Source: Acidimicrobiia bacterium (GTDB taxonomy: Bacteria > Actinomycetota > Acidimicrobiia > IMCC26256 > JAMXLJ01). Taken from it: a DNA stretch of 41,163 nt. The DNA lies in NCBI GenBank assembly GCA_035651955.1, contig DASRES010000025.1, positions 1 to 41,163 on the forward strand, written 5' to 3'. A program made the position numbers and the translations under genes. A model generated the notes under the pieces. It was not told the DNA's origin, searched no databases, and saw only the letters and a program-made list of their open reading frames with translations. This document shows, piece by piece, positions 1 through 6,709 of this stretch (position 1 is its first letter; every line of letters begins with the position of its first letter).

Positions 1-290
1 TCGACGGCGCGTGTCCGACCGATCGAGCGGATCGACTCGCGGGACCCGATCGACAGGACCGAACGCAGCGACCCGATCGACAGGGCCGACGCGCGCGATC
101 CGATCGAGAGCATGGAGCCCGCGGAGCCGATGGCGAGGATCGATCCGGCGGACCCGATCGACAGGATGGACCCCGCGGACCCGATCGACAGGATCGATCC
201 CGCGGACCCGATCGAGCGGATCGAGCCGACCGACGTCGAGGCGGTCACCTCGTCGTCGCGCGGCTCGTGGTCGACGTCGCCTGCTGCCAT
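1..290 (-). CDS. SILSIGSAG nonapeptide-repeat protein, N-terminal part (cut by window edge)
   Basis: The minus strand is open from an ATG at 290 to the left edge, giving 96 codons of an N-terminus. After a short acidic leader (residues 1-22, containing DVDHEPRDDE) it consists of eight tandem nine-residue units of the type SILSIGSAG (residues 23-94). A regular Ser/Ile/Gly pattern of this kind could form a small beta-solenoid or a surface stalk, but that is inference. From memory, similar repeats occur near the N-terminus of actinobacterial proteins of unknown function. The gene is divergent from the RsbW-like gene at 346, with 55 bases between the starts. No clear Shine-Dalgarno sequence precedes the ATG. 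The plus strand is also open here, as a DPIDRIDPADP-like string ending at 303; I prefer the minus strand because it has a start codon and the repeat register begins after a normal leader. The function and the remainder of the protein are unknown. Confidence 0.6.
   Translation of the reverse strand, partial: MAAGDVDHEPRDDEVTASTSVGSIRSIGSAGSILSIGSAGSILSIGSAGSILAIGSAGSMLSIGSRASALSIGSLRSVLSIGSRESIRSIGRTRAV
9..224 (-). repeat. 27-bp tandem coding repeat, about eight units
   Basis: Eight imperfect 27-bp units encode the nonapeptide SILSIGSAG and its variants on the minus strand. The four units nearest the start codon are almost identical. The distal ones drift at positions 8-9 of the unit (SMLSIGSRA, SALSIGSLR, SVLSIGSRE). 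Such a tract is expected to change copy number by slippage or recombination. Confidence 0.75.
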
Positions 291-345
291 CGCGCCATGT
301 TGACGCGCGACGTGTGTCACGCGCGGTGGTGACGCACGCGTCGAC

Positions 346-762
346 GTGTCCCCGTACGAGCGGGTGGGTACGTCGTGCGCCGTGGCGATCGTCGCGCACC
401 CTCCATCAGCCGGCGACGCACGGACGTACCGGCCCGACCGGTCGAGTGCCCGGGCCGCGCGGGAGTTCGTGCGTGAGACGTTGGCCGCGCGTGGCGCGCA
501 CGACGATCGGGTCGCGGAGATCCTGGTCGCCGAGCTCGTCGGCAACGCGATCCGTCACGCTCGCACCGAGTTCGAGGTGCGCGTCATGACGGCGCCCGAC
601 CACGTGCGCGTCGAGGTCGAGGACGCCGACCGCGACTCGGACCCGATCCTCGTCGACGCGCGCGAGCGGCCCGGATTCGGCCTCCGTCTCGTCGACGGCA
701 TGGCGCAGCGCTGGGGCGTCGACCGCCACGACCGCAGCAAGGTGGTCTGGTTCGAGCTCTGA
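346..762 (+). CDS. RsbW/SpoIIAB-like ATP-binding protein (anti-sigma factor kinase family)
   Basis: This 138-residue protein is a stand-alone GHKL/HATPase_c_2 domain, the size of RsbW-type serine kinases that bind sigma factors or phosphorylate anti-sigma antagonists. The N box is ELVGNAIRHA (about residues 64-73), the G1-type box is VEDADRDSDP, and the G2-type box is GFGLRLVDGMAQRWG near the C-terminus. All three lie in the usual order and spacing, so nucleotide binding is likely. The GTG at 346 is the start of the long frame. An internal start is possible, because the conserved domain begins only around residue 25 (RTYRPDRSSARAAREFV). No sigma factor or antagonist gene is adjacent, so the partner is unknown. 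It is divergent from the repeat protein at 1-290 and lies about 95 bases upstream of the DUF308-like gene. It is the only signalling-type gene I recognise in the window. Confidence 0.8.
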   Translation: MSPYERVGTSCAVAIVAHPPSAGDARTYRPDRSSARAAREFVRETLAARGAHDDRVAEILVAELVGNAIRHARTEFEVRVMTAPDHVRVEVEDADRDSDPILVDARERPGFGLRLVDGMAQRWGVDRHDRSKVVWFEL

Positions 763-856
763 CGCGCCCGAGCGTCACGTCGTGTCGGGTGTCCTCCCGG
801 CGGGTACAGGTCCGCACGAGAGTGCAAGCGCGGTGCCACGACGGACGAGGGCCGAG

Positions 857-1450
857 ATGTACGGGGTTCTCACACGGACATGGTGGTTGGTCCTGCTCCG
901 AGGGGCGGTGGCCGTCGCGCTCGGCGCCGTGCTCCTCACGCAGCGCTCGATGACGGTCGCGCTCGTCGCGGTCGCGTTCGGCGGCTTCGCGGTGCTCGAC
1001 GGGACGGTCGCCGCCGCGGTGGCCGTGAGCGCGGCGGGGCACGACACCTGGCCGTTGCGGCTCGACGCGGCGACCGGACTCGCGGCCGGGCTGGTCGCCC
1101 TCGCGTGGCCCGGGATCGGCGCGTTGTCGCTCCTGGCGCTGGTCGTGGCCTGGGGCGCGGTCCGGGGCGGCGCCGAGGCGTGGGAGGCGTGGGGCCTCCA
1201 CCGCCAGTGCCCGAACGAGCTGTCGTTGCTCGGCGCCGCCGTCGCCGTGCTGTCGGGTGCTGCCGTCGTCGCCGCGCACTCCGCCCAGGGAACGGTGGTC
1301 GTCACGCACGCCATGGGCGCCGCGGTCGTGGCCGCGGGCGGCCTCCTCGTCGTGCTGGCCGGCCGTCTGTGGCACTGGGTCCGGGTCAGCCATCGCATCG
1401 AGACGATGGTGCTCGGAACGCAGCCGGCTCGCCGCCAACGCGCCGCCTGA
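857..1450 (+). CDS. DUF308/HdeD-like membrane protein
   Basis: This is a protein of 197 residues with about six hydrophobic segments. It begins MYGVLTRTWWLVLLRG, which matches the usual start of HdeD/DUF308 proteins, where an aromatic pair leads straight into the first helix. I chose the ATG at 857 over an in-frame GTG at 782 for two reasons: the homology starts there, and a GAGGG ribosome-binding site lies 5 bases upstream. The helices come in pairs joined by short loops, with a basic tail (ARRQRAA) after the last one. HdeD in enterobacteria is linked to acid resistance. The role of actinobacterial members is unknown, so no function should be transferred. The downstream neighbour is convergent and separated by a strong hairpin. 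Confidence 0.75.
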   Translation: MYGVLTRTWWLVLLRGAVAVALGAVLLTQRSMTVALVAVAFGGFAVLDGTVAAAVAVSAAGHDTWPLRLDAATGLAAGLVALAWPGIGALSLLALVVAWGAVRGGAEAWEAWGLHRQCPNELSLLGAAVAVLSGAAVVAAHSAQGTVVVTHAMGAAVVAAGGLLVVLAGRLWHWVRVSHRIETMVLGTQPARRQRAA

Positions 1451-1465
1451 TCGGGAACGGCGGCG

Positions 1466-1512
1466 ACGACGCGCGTGGGGACGCGCGCCGACGCGCGCGC
1501 GTCCCCCGTCGT
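1466..1512. terminator. Bidirectional hairpin between convergent genes
   Basis: The 69 bases between the stop codons at 1450 and 1520 contain a perfect 12-bp stem, GGGGACGCGCGC (1477-1488) pairing with GCGCGCGTCCCC (1495-1506), with a 6-base loop. An outer ACGAC/GTCGT pairing lies at 1466-1470 and 1508-1512. There is no U-tract, but stability and position fit a shared terminator for both genes. Confidence 0.65.
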
Positions 1513-1519
1513 GCCGTGC

Positions 1520-2692
1520 TCAGTGGAGCAGGTTCAGCGTGTTCGTCGCGTCGTCGACGTAGAGCACGCCGCGCTCACCGGGCGTGCGCGTCACACCGAA
1601 CAGCGCGCCCGCGCCGGGCGGGCTCCCCGACGAGTCGAGCAGCTTCGTCGCGACCTGCCTGCCGTGAGGAGTGGTCTCGACGATGTTCCCGTCGCCGCCG
1701 TTCACCGTCAGGATGTGACCGTCGGGTGCGAGCGTCATGCCGAGCGGTGCGTTGAGCGCGCCGCCCTGCGAGACGGTCCGACCGCCGTTCATCGCGGCGG
1801 TGTCGCGGTCGGTCGCGTCGGCGACCGCCGCGATCCGGTTGGACGCGGTGTCGGCCACGAACAACGTGCCGCCCTCGCCCAGCGCCACGCCGGTCGGGCC
1901 GACGACGAGCGCAGCCGGGTCGGTGTGCTCGGCGAACCCGCGTGCGATGACGCGCTCGGACTCGACGCGCGGCATCCGTCCGTGGTCGACGTCGACGTCG
2001 ATGCGCACGACCGTCCCGCCGTTCACCGTCGCGCCGTTCGCAGCGACCGTCCCGTTGAGCACGTTCGTGACGAACAGCTGCGCGTTGTCACCCTCGACAC
2101 GCGACGTCATGTCCCACGGGCCGTTGATCGGCCCGCCCGACCACGTCTCGGCGACGTGACCGAACCGGTCGAGCACGAGCAGGCAACCCGCCTTCGCGGT
2201 CGCCGCGGTGCCGTCGGTCGTGGGAAGGCTGCCGACGACGACCCACCCACCGGGCAGCACGGTGAGCGCGGTCGTGAGCCCGACACCGCCCGGGCACGGG
2301 CCCGGCAGCTTCGACGCGTCGATCTGCGCGAACAGCTGCTGCGTACCGTGCCGGTCGAGCTCGACGATCGTGGTTCCGGTGCCCTGCTGGTTCGCGCTGT
2401 CGTTGAAGTTGCTCACCAGCCCGTCGCCCGCCACGAGACGGCCGGTCGTCTCGGGCACGACGACGAGCCCGTACGGGTTCACGTCACCGTTGGCGGGCAC
2501 GGTCGAGCCCACCGTGGTCGTGTTCGGGAAGCGGTCGATGAAGGCGTTCGTCGCCGCGCCGGCGGGGGCGACGGTTGCGAGCGCGGTCACCGCGGTCGCG
2601 GCGAGCGCGACTGCGCCGCCGAGCAGTCGTCGTCGCGTGCGTGCAGGCGGTGCACCGCGGGCGCGGTCGCGCCGCGTGCGGAAGCTGGTCAT
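1520..2692 (-). CDS. Secreted NHL/SMP-30-type beta-propeller protein
   Basis: This is a 390-residue exported protein. The N-terminus is strongly basic (about RTRRDRARGAPPARTRRR), followed by a hydrophobic stretch (LLGGAVALAATAVTALA) and an APAGAATN cleavage region, the layout of a Sec or possibly Tat signal peptide although no perfect twin-arginine motif is present. The mature part shows repeated NHL-like blades, such as NPYGLVVVPETTGRLVAGDG, GPTGVALGEGGTLFVADT and APLGMTLAPDGHILTVNGG. The ATG at 2692 is chosen because AAAGGA sits 8 bases upstream and the signal peptide begins there; a longer open frame upstream looks non-coding. Such propellers often bind ligands or act as lactonases, but I see no specific catalytic set. 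It is monocistronic, bounded by a strong hairpin on its 3' side. Confidence 0.8.
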   Translation of the reverse strand: MTSFRTRRDRARGAPPARTRRRLLGGAVALAATAVTALATVAPAGAATNAFIDRFPNTTTVGSTVPANGDVNPYGLVVVPETTGRLVAGDGLVSNFNDSANQQGTGTTIVELDRHGTQQLFAQIDASKLPGPCPGGVGLTTALTVLPGGWVVVGSLPTTDGTAATAKAGCLLVLDRFGHVAETWSGGPINGPWDMTSRVEGDNAQLFVTNVLNGTVAANGATVNGGTVVRIDVDVDHGRMPRVESERVIARGFAEHTDPAALVVGPTGVALGEGGTLFVADTASNRIAAVADATDRDTAAMNGGRTVSQGGALNAPLGMTLAPDGHILTVNGGDGNIVETTPHGRQVATKLLDSSGSPPGAGALFGVTRTPGERGVLYVDDATNTLNLLH

Positions 2693-2864
2693 CGGCGTTC
2701 CTTTCTCGCAGCTGAGCGAGTCGCTCCGGTCCTGGGCTCGGGCAGCACACCGCGCCGGCCGCGCACCCCTCCGCAGATCCGCAGAGCGGTGCCACGAGCG
2801 CCACACCGGGGCGTAGTTACGAGCGCGGGCCGGATCGGGATTGGCGCCGCGGAACGCCGTTGCG

Positions 2865-3758
2865 TCAGACGACGGTCAGGTCGACGCCACGCTCCTCACG
2901 CGCGCGCAGCCGTACCTGGACCTTCCCGTCCGTCACACGCGTCTCGTACGCGCACTGCGGCGTCACGGCCGGGCCGCGCGCGATCGACCCGTCACCGAGC
3001 CGGAACCGGCTGCCGTGCCACGGACACTGGATGACGTTGCCCTCGACCTTGCCCTCGCCGAGCGGTCCGCCGGCGTGCGAGCACGTCGCCGAGAGCGCGT
3101 ACACGTTCGTCCCGCGGCGCACGAGCACGACGGACGCTCCGTCGACGGTCGCGGTGTGCGGGTGCTCGTCCACGAGCTCGTCCATCGCGACCGCGTCGTG
3201 CCAGTCGCCCGGGTCGAGCGGGCCCTGCTCGACGTCGACACCGGCGCGCATGTTGTAGACGAGGTGGCCGCCGAGGTAGCCGCCCGCGACGACCGCGCCG
3301 AGCGCGAGCGCGCTGAACATCCGTCCGCGCAGCCCGTGACCCTTGCCGCGCGCGCGCCACGACAACAGCTGCAGTGTCAGACCGGTCGCGTTGACGAGCG
3401 CGTGGGTGGTCGCGATCCGCTGCTCGCCACCGTAGGTGTCCTCCCAGTCGGACAGGCCGGCGGCCGCGGTCGGGAGCGCGGCGAGGATCCCGATGCCGAC
3501 GAGACGGCGCGCGGCCTTGCTCGAGTGCCGCCCGCCGAAGACGTCGAGGAACGCCGCGCTCGCCCACGCGCCGATCGGGACGTCCGTGAGGAGCGGGTGC
3601 AGGCGGTGGCCGAGCCATGTGCCCGAGAGCGCGCTCTTCGTCGTGTCCGAGCGCGTGAGGGGCCCCGCGGCCGCCTGCAGCGCCTTGCCCGCCGAGTCGA
3701 GCGCGGGCGTGTTCTCGATCCGGTGCAACGTCTCCCGCAGCGAGTCGGTCACGCTCAC
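2865..3758 (-). CDS. DUF2231 membrane domain fused to a Rieske [2Fe-2S] domain
   Basis: This 297-residue protein has two parts. Residues 40-170 form a DUF2231-type membrane unit of about four helices, with the typical GHRLHPLLTDVPIGAW motif at 50-65. Residues 185-290 form a Rieske ferredoxin domain with both cluster-binding boxes intact: C226-S-H228 and C245-PW-H248. It should carry one [2Fe-2S] cluster tethered to the membrane and act as a one-electron carrier. It is the last gene of the redox operon. Its GTG overlaps the stop of the 31-codon mini-gene (GTGA), and GGGAG lies just upstream inside that gene. I infer that it may accept electrons from the GMC oxidoreductase encoded two genes upstream, replacing the multi-haem cytochrome subunit seen with proteobacterial GMC dehydrogenases. 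The electron acceptor after that is not shown by the sequence. Confidence 0.88.
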   Translation of the reverse strand: MSVTDSLRETLHRIENTPALDSAGKALQAAAGPLTRSDTTKSALSGTWLGHRLHPLLTDVPIGAWASAAFLDVFGGRHSSKAARRLVGIGILAALPTAAAGLSDWEDTYGGEQRIATTHALVNATGLTLQLLSWRARGKGHGLRGRMFSALALGAVVAGGYLGGHLVYNMRAGVDVEQGPLDPGDWHDAVAMDELVDEHPHTATVDGASVVLVRRGTNVYALSATCSHAGGPLGEGKVEGNVIQCPWHGSRFRLGDGSIARGPAVTPQCAYETRVTDGKVQVRLRAREERGVDLTVV

Positions 3759-3850
3759 GAGGTCTCCCTTCGCAGCCTGTTCCAGAGCCGGACGCGAGCT
3801 TCCAGCAGATCGACGCCGCGCGCCATTCCGTCCGCGATCGCCGTGCTCAC
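3755..3850 (-). CDS. 31-residue mini-gene inside the redox operon
   Basis: A GTG at 3850 opens a 32-codon frame that exactly fills the space between the GMC gene and the DUF2231-Rieske gene. Its GTG overlaps the GMC stop (GTGA) and its TGA overlaps the Rieske start (GTGA). The predicted peptide has a short head followed by a basic amphipathic helix, GVDLLEARVRLWNRLRRE. An AGGA lies 10 bases before the GTG. The alternative is that these bases are only a spacer carrying the Rieske ribosome-binding site. The perfect register at both ends and the non-random peptide favour a real small protein, possibly a subunit-linking or membrane-surface helix. I do not recognise a family. Confidence 0.5.
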   Translation of the reverse strand: MSTAIADGMARGVDLLEARVRLWNRLRRETS

Positions 3851-5487
3851 GGGGCGCGCATCCTGTCGGCCGCGCGCGCGGCGAGCGCCATGATCGTGAG
3901 CGCCGGGTTCGCGCTGCCCTGGGTCGGGAAGACGCTGCCGTCGGTGATGTAGAGGTTGGGGATCGCGAACGAGCGAAGGTCGCCGTCGACGACGCCCTCG
4001 CGCTCGGTCGCGGCCATCCGGCAGCCGCCGACGAGGTGCGCGTACCGCTGGATCGTGATCGCCTCCGCCGCGCCCGCGCCGTGATGGATGTCCTCCATCA
4101 CGTGCGTGGCGGCCTCGATCAGCTGGTGGTCGTTCTCGCCCATCGTGTAGTCGAACTTCGCGACGGGCAGGCCGTGGCGGTCGCGCTCGTCCGCGAGCGT
4201 GACGCTGTTCTCGTAGCGGGGGAGGAGCTCGCAGAGCGCGCCGAAGACCGACCAGTGCACGTAGTCGCGCATGTACTCCCGCAGGACCTCGCCCCAGTAC
4301 CCCTGTGCGGCCACGTGCTCGGCCCACACGATCGGCAGCGGCGAGACGCACTGGATCGAGAACCCACGCTTGTACGGCTTGGTCGGGTCGGTCTCGTAGA
4401 ACTGCTCGGTCGACACCTCGGGCGGCGGCGCCTTGTACTGGCGGATCTCCTCGTCGTAGCGACCGGCGGTCTGCGGCGCGCCCTGCACCATCAGGTACCG
4501 CCCGACGTAGCCGTGGTCGTTGCACAACCCGTCGGGGAACAACGAGCACGCGCTGTTGAGCAACAGGCGCGGCGTCTCGATGGAGTAGCCCGCGACCGCG
4601 ACGACCTTCGCGCGCTGACGGTGCTCCACGCCGTCGTGGAAGTACTCCACGCCCGTGGCGCGGCCGCGCGCGTCGACGAGCACACGCGACACCATGCAGC
4701 TGGGGCGGATCTCCGCGCCGTGCGCGAGCGCGTCGGGCACGTGCGTGATGAGCGGCGACGCCTTCGCGTTGACCTTGCAACCCTGGAGGCAGAACCCGCG
4801 GTAGATGCAGTGGCCGCGGTGGCCGAAGCGGCCGTTCGAGATCGCGACCGGTCCGACGCGCACCTCGATGCCCGCCTTCCCTGCACCGCGCAGGAACGCC
4901 ATGCCGTTGCCGCCGATCGTGTGCGGTGACTGCGGGTAGCGGTGCGGCTTGCCCCACGGCCAGTACTCGCCCGCGACGGGGAGCTCGGCCTCGATGTCCT
5001 CGTAGTAGGGCTCGACGTCCTCGTAGGCGATCGGCCAGTCCTGTCCGACGCCGTCGAGCGAGTAGGTGCGGAAGTCGGAGGGGTGCAACCGCGGCGTGTA
5101 GCCCGCGAAGTGGACCATCGAGCCGCCGACGCCACGCCCCGAGTTGTTGTTGCCGAGCTTGACGGGGTCGCCGCCGCCGATGACGCGCGGCTCGGTCCAG
5201 TAGATGTGGTGCGAGCCGTGCTCGTCGCTCACCCAGTCGCGGTCGGGGTCCCACCACGGCCCCGCGTCGAAGACGACGACCTTCCACCCCTTGCGCGCGA
5301 GCCGTTGCGCGAGCGTGCCGCCGCCCGCGCCGCACCCGACGATCACGACGTCGACCTCCTCGTCGAGGTCGTACGTACACATGTCACGGCGCAGCGCGTG
5401 GTTCGTGTGCACGTCGCCCTCCGCGGGCAGCAACCACGCCGACTCGTTGCGCTCGCGGACGCGTGCCTCGGAGCCGAACCGTCGCAT
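3847..5487 (-). CDS. GMC-family FAD oxidoreductase (gluconate/sorbitol dehydrogenase large-subunit type)
   Basis: This 546-residue flavoprotein oxidises an alcohol or sugar-acid hydroxyl and passes electrons on. The dinucleotide-binding motif VDVVIVGCGAGGG is at residues 45-57, the second FAD region GRGVGGSMVHFAGYTPR around 117-133, and the C-terminal HLVGGCRM plus GSVFPTQGSANPALTIMALA block carries the GMC catalytic and FAD-covering residues. A cysteine cluster C227-x5-C233-x3-C237 sits where membrane-type GMC dehydrogenases carry a C-rich motif, which in FAD glucose dehydrogenase binds a 3Fe-4S cluster; the same is plausible here. About 45 residues precede the FAD fold, with no signal peptide. 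The ATG at 5487 shares one base with the stop of the upstream subunit-3-like gene (TGATG), a classic large/small subunit arrangement. The substrate cannot be named from sequence. Confidence 0.88.
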   Translation of the reverse strand: MRRFGSEARVRERNESAWLLPAEGDVHTNHALRRDMCTYDLDEEVDVVIVGCGAGGGTLAQRLARKGWKVVVFDAGPWWDPDRDWVSDEHGSHHIYWTEPRVIGGGDPVKLGNNNSGRGVGGSMVHFAGYTPRLHPSDFRTYSLDGVGQDWPIAYEDVEPYYEDIEAELPVAGEYWPWGKPHRYPQSPHTIGGNGMAFLRGAGKAGIEVRVGPVAISNGRFGHRGHCIYRGFCLQGCKVNAKASPLITHVPDALAHGAEIRPSCMVSRVLVDARGRATGVEYFHDGVEHRQRAKVVAVAGYSIETPRLLLNSACSLFPDGLCNDHGYVGRYLMVQGAPQTAGRYDEEIRQYKAPPPEVSTEQFYETDPTKPYKRGFSIQCVSPLPIVWAEHVAAQGYWGEVLREYMRDYVHWSVFGALCELLPRYENSVTLADERDRHGLPVAKFDYTMGENDHQLIEAATHVMEDIHHGAGAAEAITIQRYAHLVGGCRMAATEREGVVDGDLRSFAIPNLYITDGSVFPTQGSANPALTIMALAARAADRMRAP

Positions 5488-6242
5488 CACGCGTCCTCGT
5501 GGACGTCGCGCCCACCGCGGCCTTCGTCGAACTCGTTGTCGGGCAGCGTCCCCGACGGTCCCGGGCTCCCGGACCGGTGCGCGTCCTGCGCGGCCTTCAC
5601 GCGCTGCGCCCACGGCACCGGGTCGTGCGCGTCGCGCTCGGGGACCTCCCACGGCTCGCGCTTGTCGATCCCGAGGTTCTTGTAGCCCCGCGGGTACGCG
5701 GGGCCGCCGAACCCGATCTCGTTCCACGACCACGGGTGTGAGTAGAACGCGGTCAGCGCGTAGCGCACCCACAGCTCGAACACGTGCTTGGCGGGCAGGC
5801 CGTGCCAGTCGCCCTTCATGTTCTGGATCGACTCGATGATCGCCTTCTGGTAGTTGGCGTCGAGCTCGCAGAAGCGCTTGCCGTGGACGAGGTCCGACTC
5901 CTTGTCGAGCGCCGCGAGCGACTGCTTCCACGCGTCCCAGTCCTCGGGCATGTCCTCGTGACGCCAACCGTCGCCGACGTGGTTCGCGAGGCGCGCGTCC
6001 ACCATCTCGAGCACCGGGATGCGGGGCTCGGCGTCCTGCGACAGCAGGCGGTCGAGCAGCGCGCGTGCGGCGGCCTCCTCGCGCACGTCGAAGAACGACA
6101 CCGCGGGCACGGGACCGAGGCGCGCGAGCACGACGCCCTTCGTCTCGTCGTCCCAGCGGTGCACCTCGCGCAGGACGTCGTAGCCGTCGAAGCGGCCGCG
6201 CCCGCCGGGCGTGGGACCCGTGTCGCCGCGCTTCGTCGTCAC
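5487..6242 (-). CDS. Gluconate 2-dehydrogenase subunit 3-like protein
   Basis: This 251-residue protein belongs to the small-subunit family that accompanies GMC dehydrogenases. In that family the small subunit is needed for assembly, export or stability of the flavoprotein. Visible features are the region AAARALLDRLLSQD followed by IPVLEMVDARL, the segment FCELDANYQKAIIESIQ (the typical 'L..QR..ll' part of the family), and a C-terminal W-rich segment ending in GPAYPRGYKNLGIDKREPWE. There is no Tat signal, unlike many proteobacterial members, so partner folding may happen in the cytoplasm or at the inner face of the membrane. The GTG at 6242 overlaps the stop of the upstream membrane protein (GTGA), and the stop shares a base with the GMC start. 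This supports a stoichiometric complex. Confidence 0.82.
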   Translation of the reverse strand: MTTKRGDTGPTPGGRGRFDGYDVLREVHRWDDETKGVVLARLGPVPAVSFFDVREEAAARALLDRLLSQDAEPRIPVLEMVDARLANHVGDGWRHEDMPEDWDAWKQSLAALDKESDLVHGKRFCELDANYQKAIIESIQNMKGDWHGLPAKHVFELWVRYALTAFYSHPWSWNEIGFGGPAYPRGYKNLGIDKREPWEVPERDAHDPVPWAQRVKAAQDAHRSGSPGPSGTLPDNEFDEGRGGRDVHEDA

Positions 6243-6709
6243 GTTCTGCGGAAGCGCTCGCGGCGGAGGATCGCGGCGACGAGGCCCATCCCCCCGACGA
6301 GCGACACGAGCAACGGCGCGAACAGCGGCGGCCCCATCTCCGCGTTGTAGCGCGCGAGACGCCACCCGCCGGGCCGCTGCGCGATCCCGCGGAGGTGGAG
6401 GTACTGGCCCTGCAAGCTGTTGGCCAGGACGACCGCCGATGCGATCGGCAACGCCGTCTTCGCCATCCGCTTGCTGAACACGCCGGCGACGCCCGCGGCC
6501 GCGGCCGCCGGCGTGATCACGACCGGCCACCACATCATCTTGTTGCCGAAGCTGGCGCGGTCGTGCTCGAGCCAGATCTCGCCCGCGGTGACCAGCGCGC
6601 CGACGGCGGTGAGTCCCGACAGCGTGCGCTCGAACCGCCCGTGCTCCACGTTGCGGATGAGCTCCTCGAGCGTGTGCTCGGTCTTCCTCCGTGTGCGCAG
6701 CAGCATCAT
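6239..6709 (-). CDS. Small membrane protein of the redox operon, unknown family
   Basis: This 156-residue protein has a charged amphipathic N-terminal segment (TEHTLEELIRNVEHGRFERTLSGL) followed by four hydrophobic segments: LSGLTAVGALVTAGEIWL, MMWWPVVITPAAAAAGVAGVF, TALPIASAVVLANSLQG and LFAPLLVSLVGGMGLVAAIL. Conserved-looking features between helices are HLRGIAQRPGG and YNAEMGPPLFAP. I do not recognise a domain. The start overlaps the stop of the FAD/4Fe-4S dehydrogenase (ATGA) and the stop overlaps the subunit-3-like start (GTGA), so it is translated in step with both. It could be the membrane anchor or quinone-docking subunit for the otherwise soluble dehydrogenases. That is inference from position only. 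Confidence 0.75.
   Translation of the reverse strand: MMLLRTRRKTEHTLEELIRNVEHGRFERTLSGLTAVGALVTAGEIWLEHDRASFGNKMMWWPVVITPAAAAAGVAGVFSKRMAKTALPIASAVVLANSLQGQYLHLRGIAQRPGGWRLARYNAEMGPPLFAPLLVSLVGGMGLVAAILRRERFRRT

Noticed and set aside
1-303. Plus-strand open frame with DPIDRIDPADP-like repeats ending at 303
   Set aside because: It is the complementary reading of the SILSIGSAG repeat. The minus strand has a start codon and proper leader, so the plus-strand frame is most likely a by-product of the 27-bp repeat.
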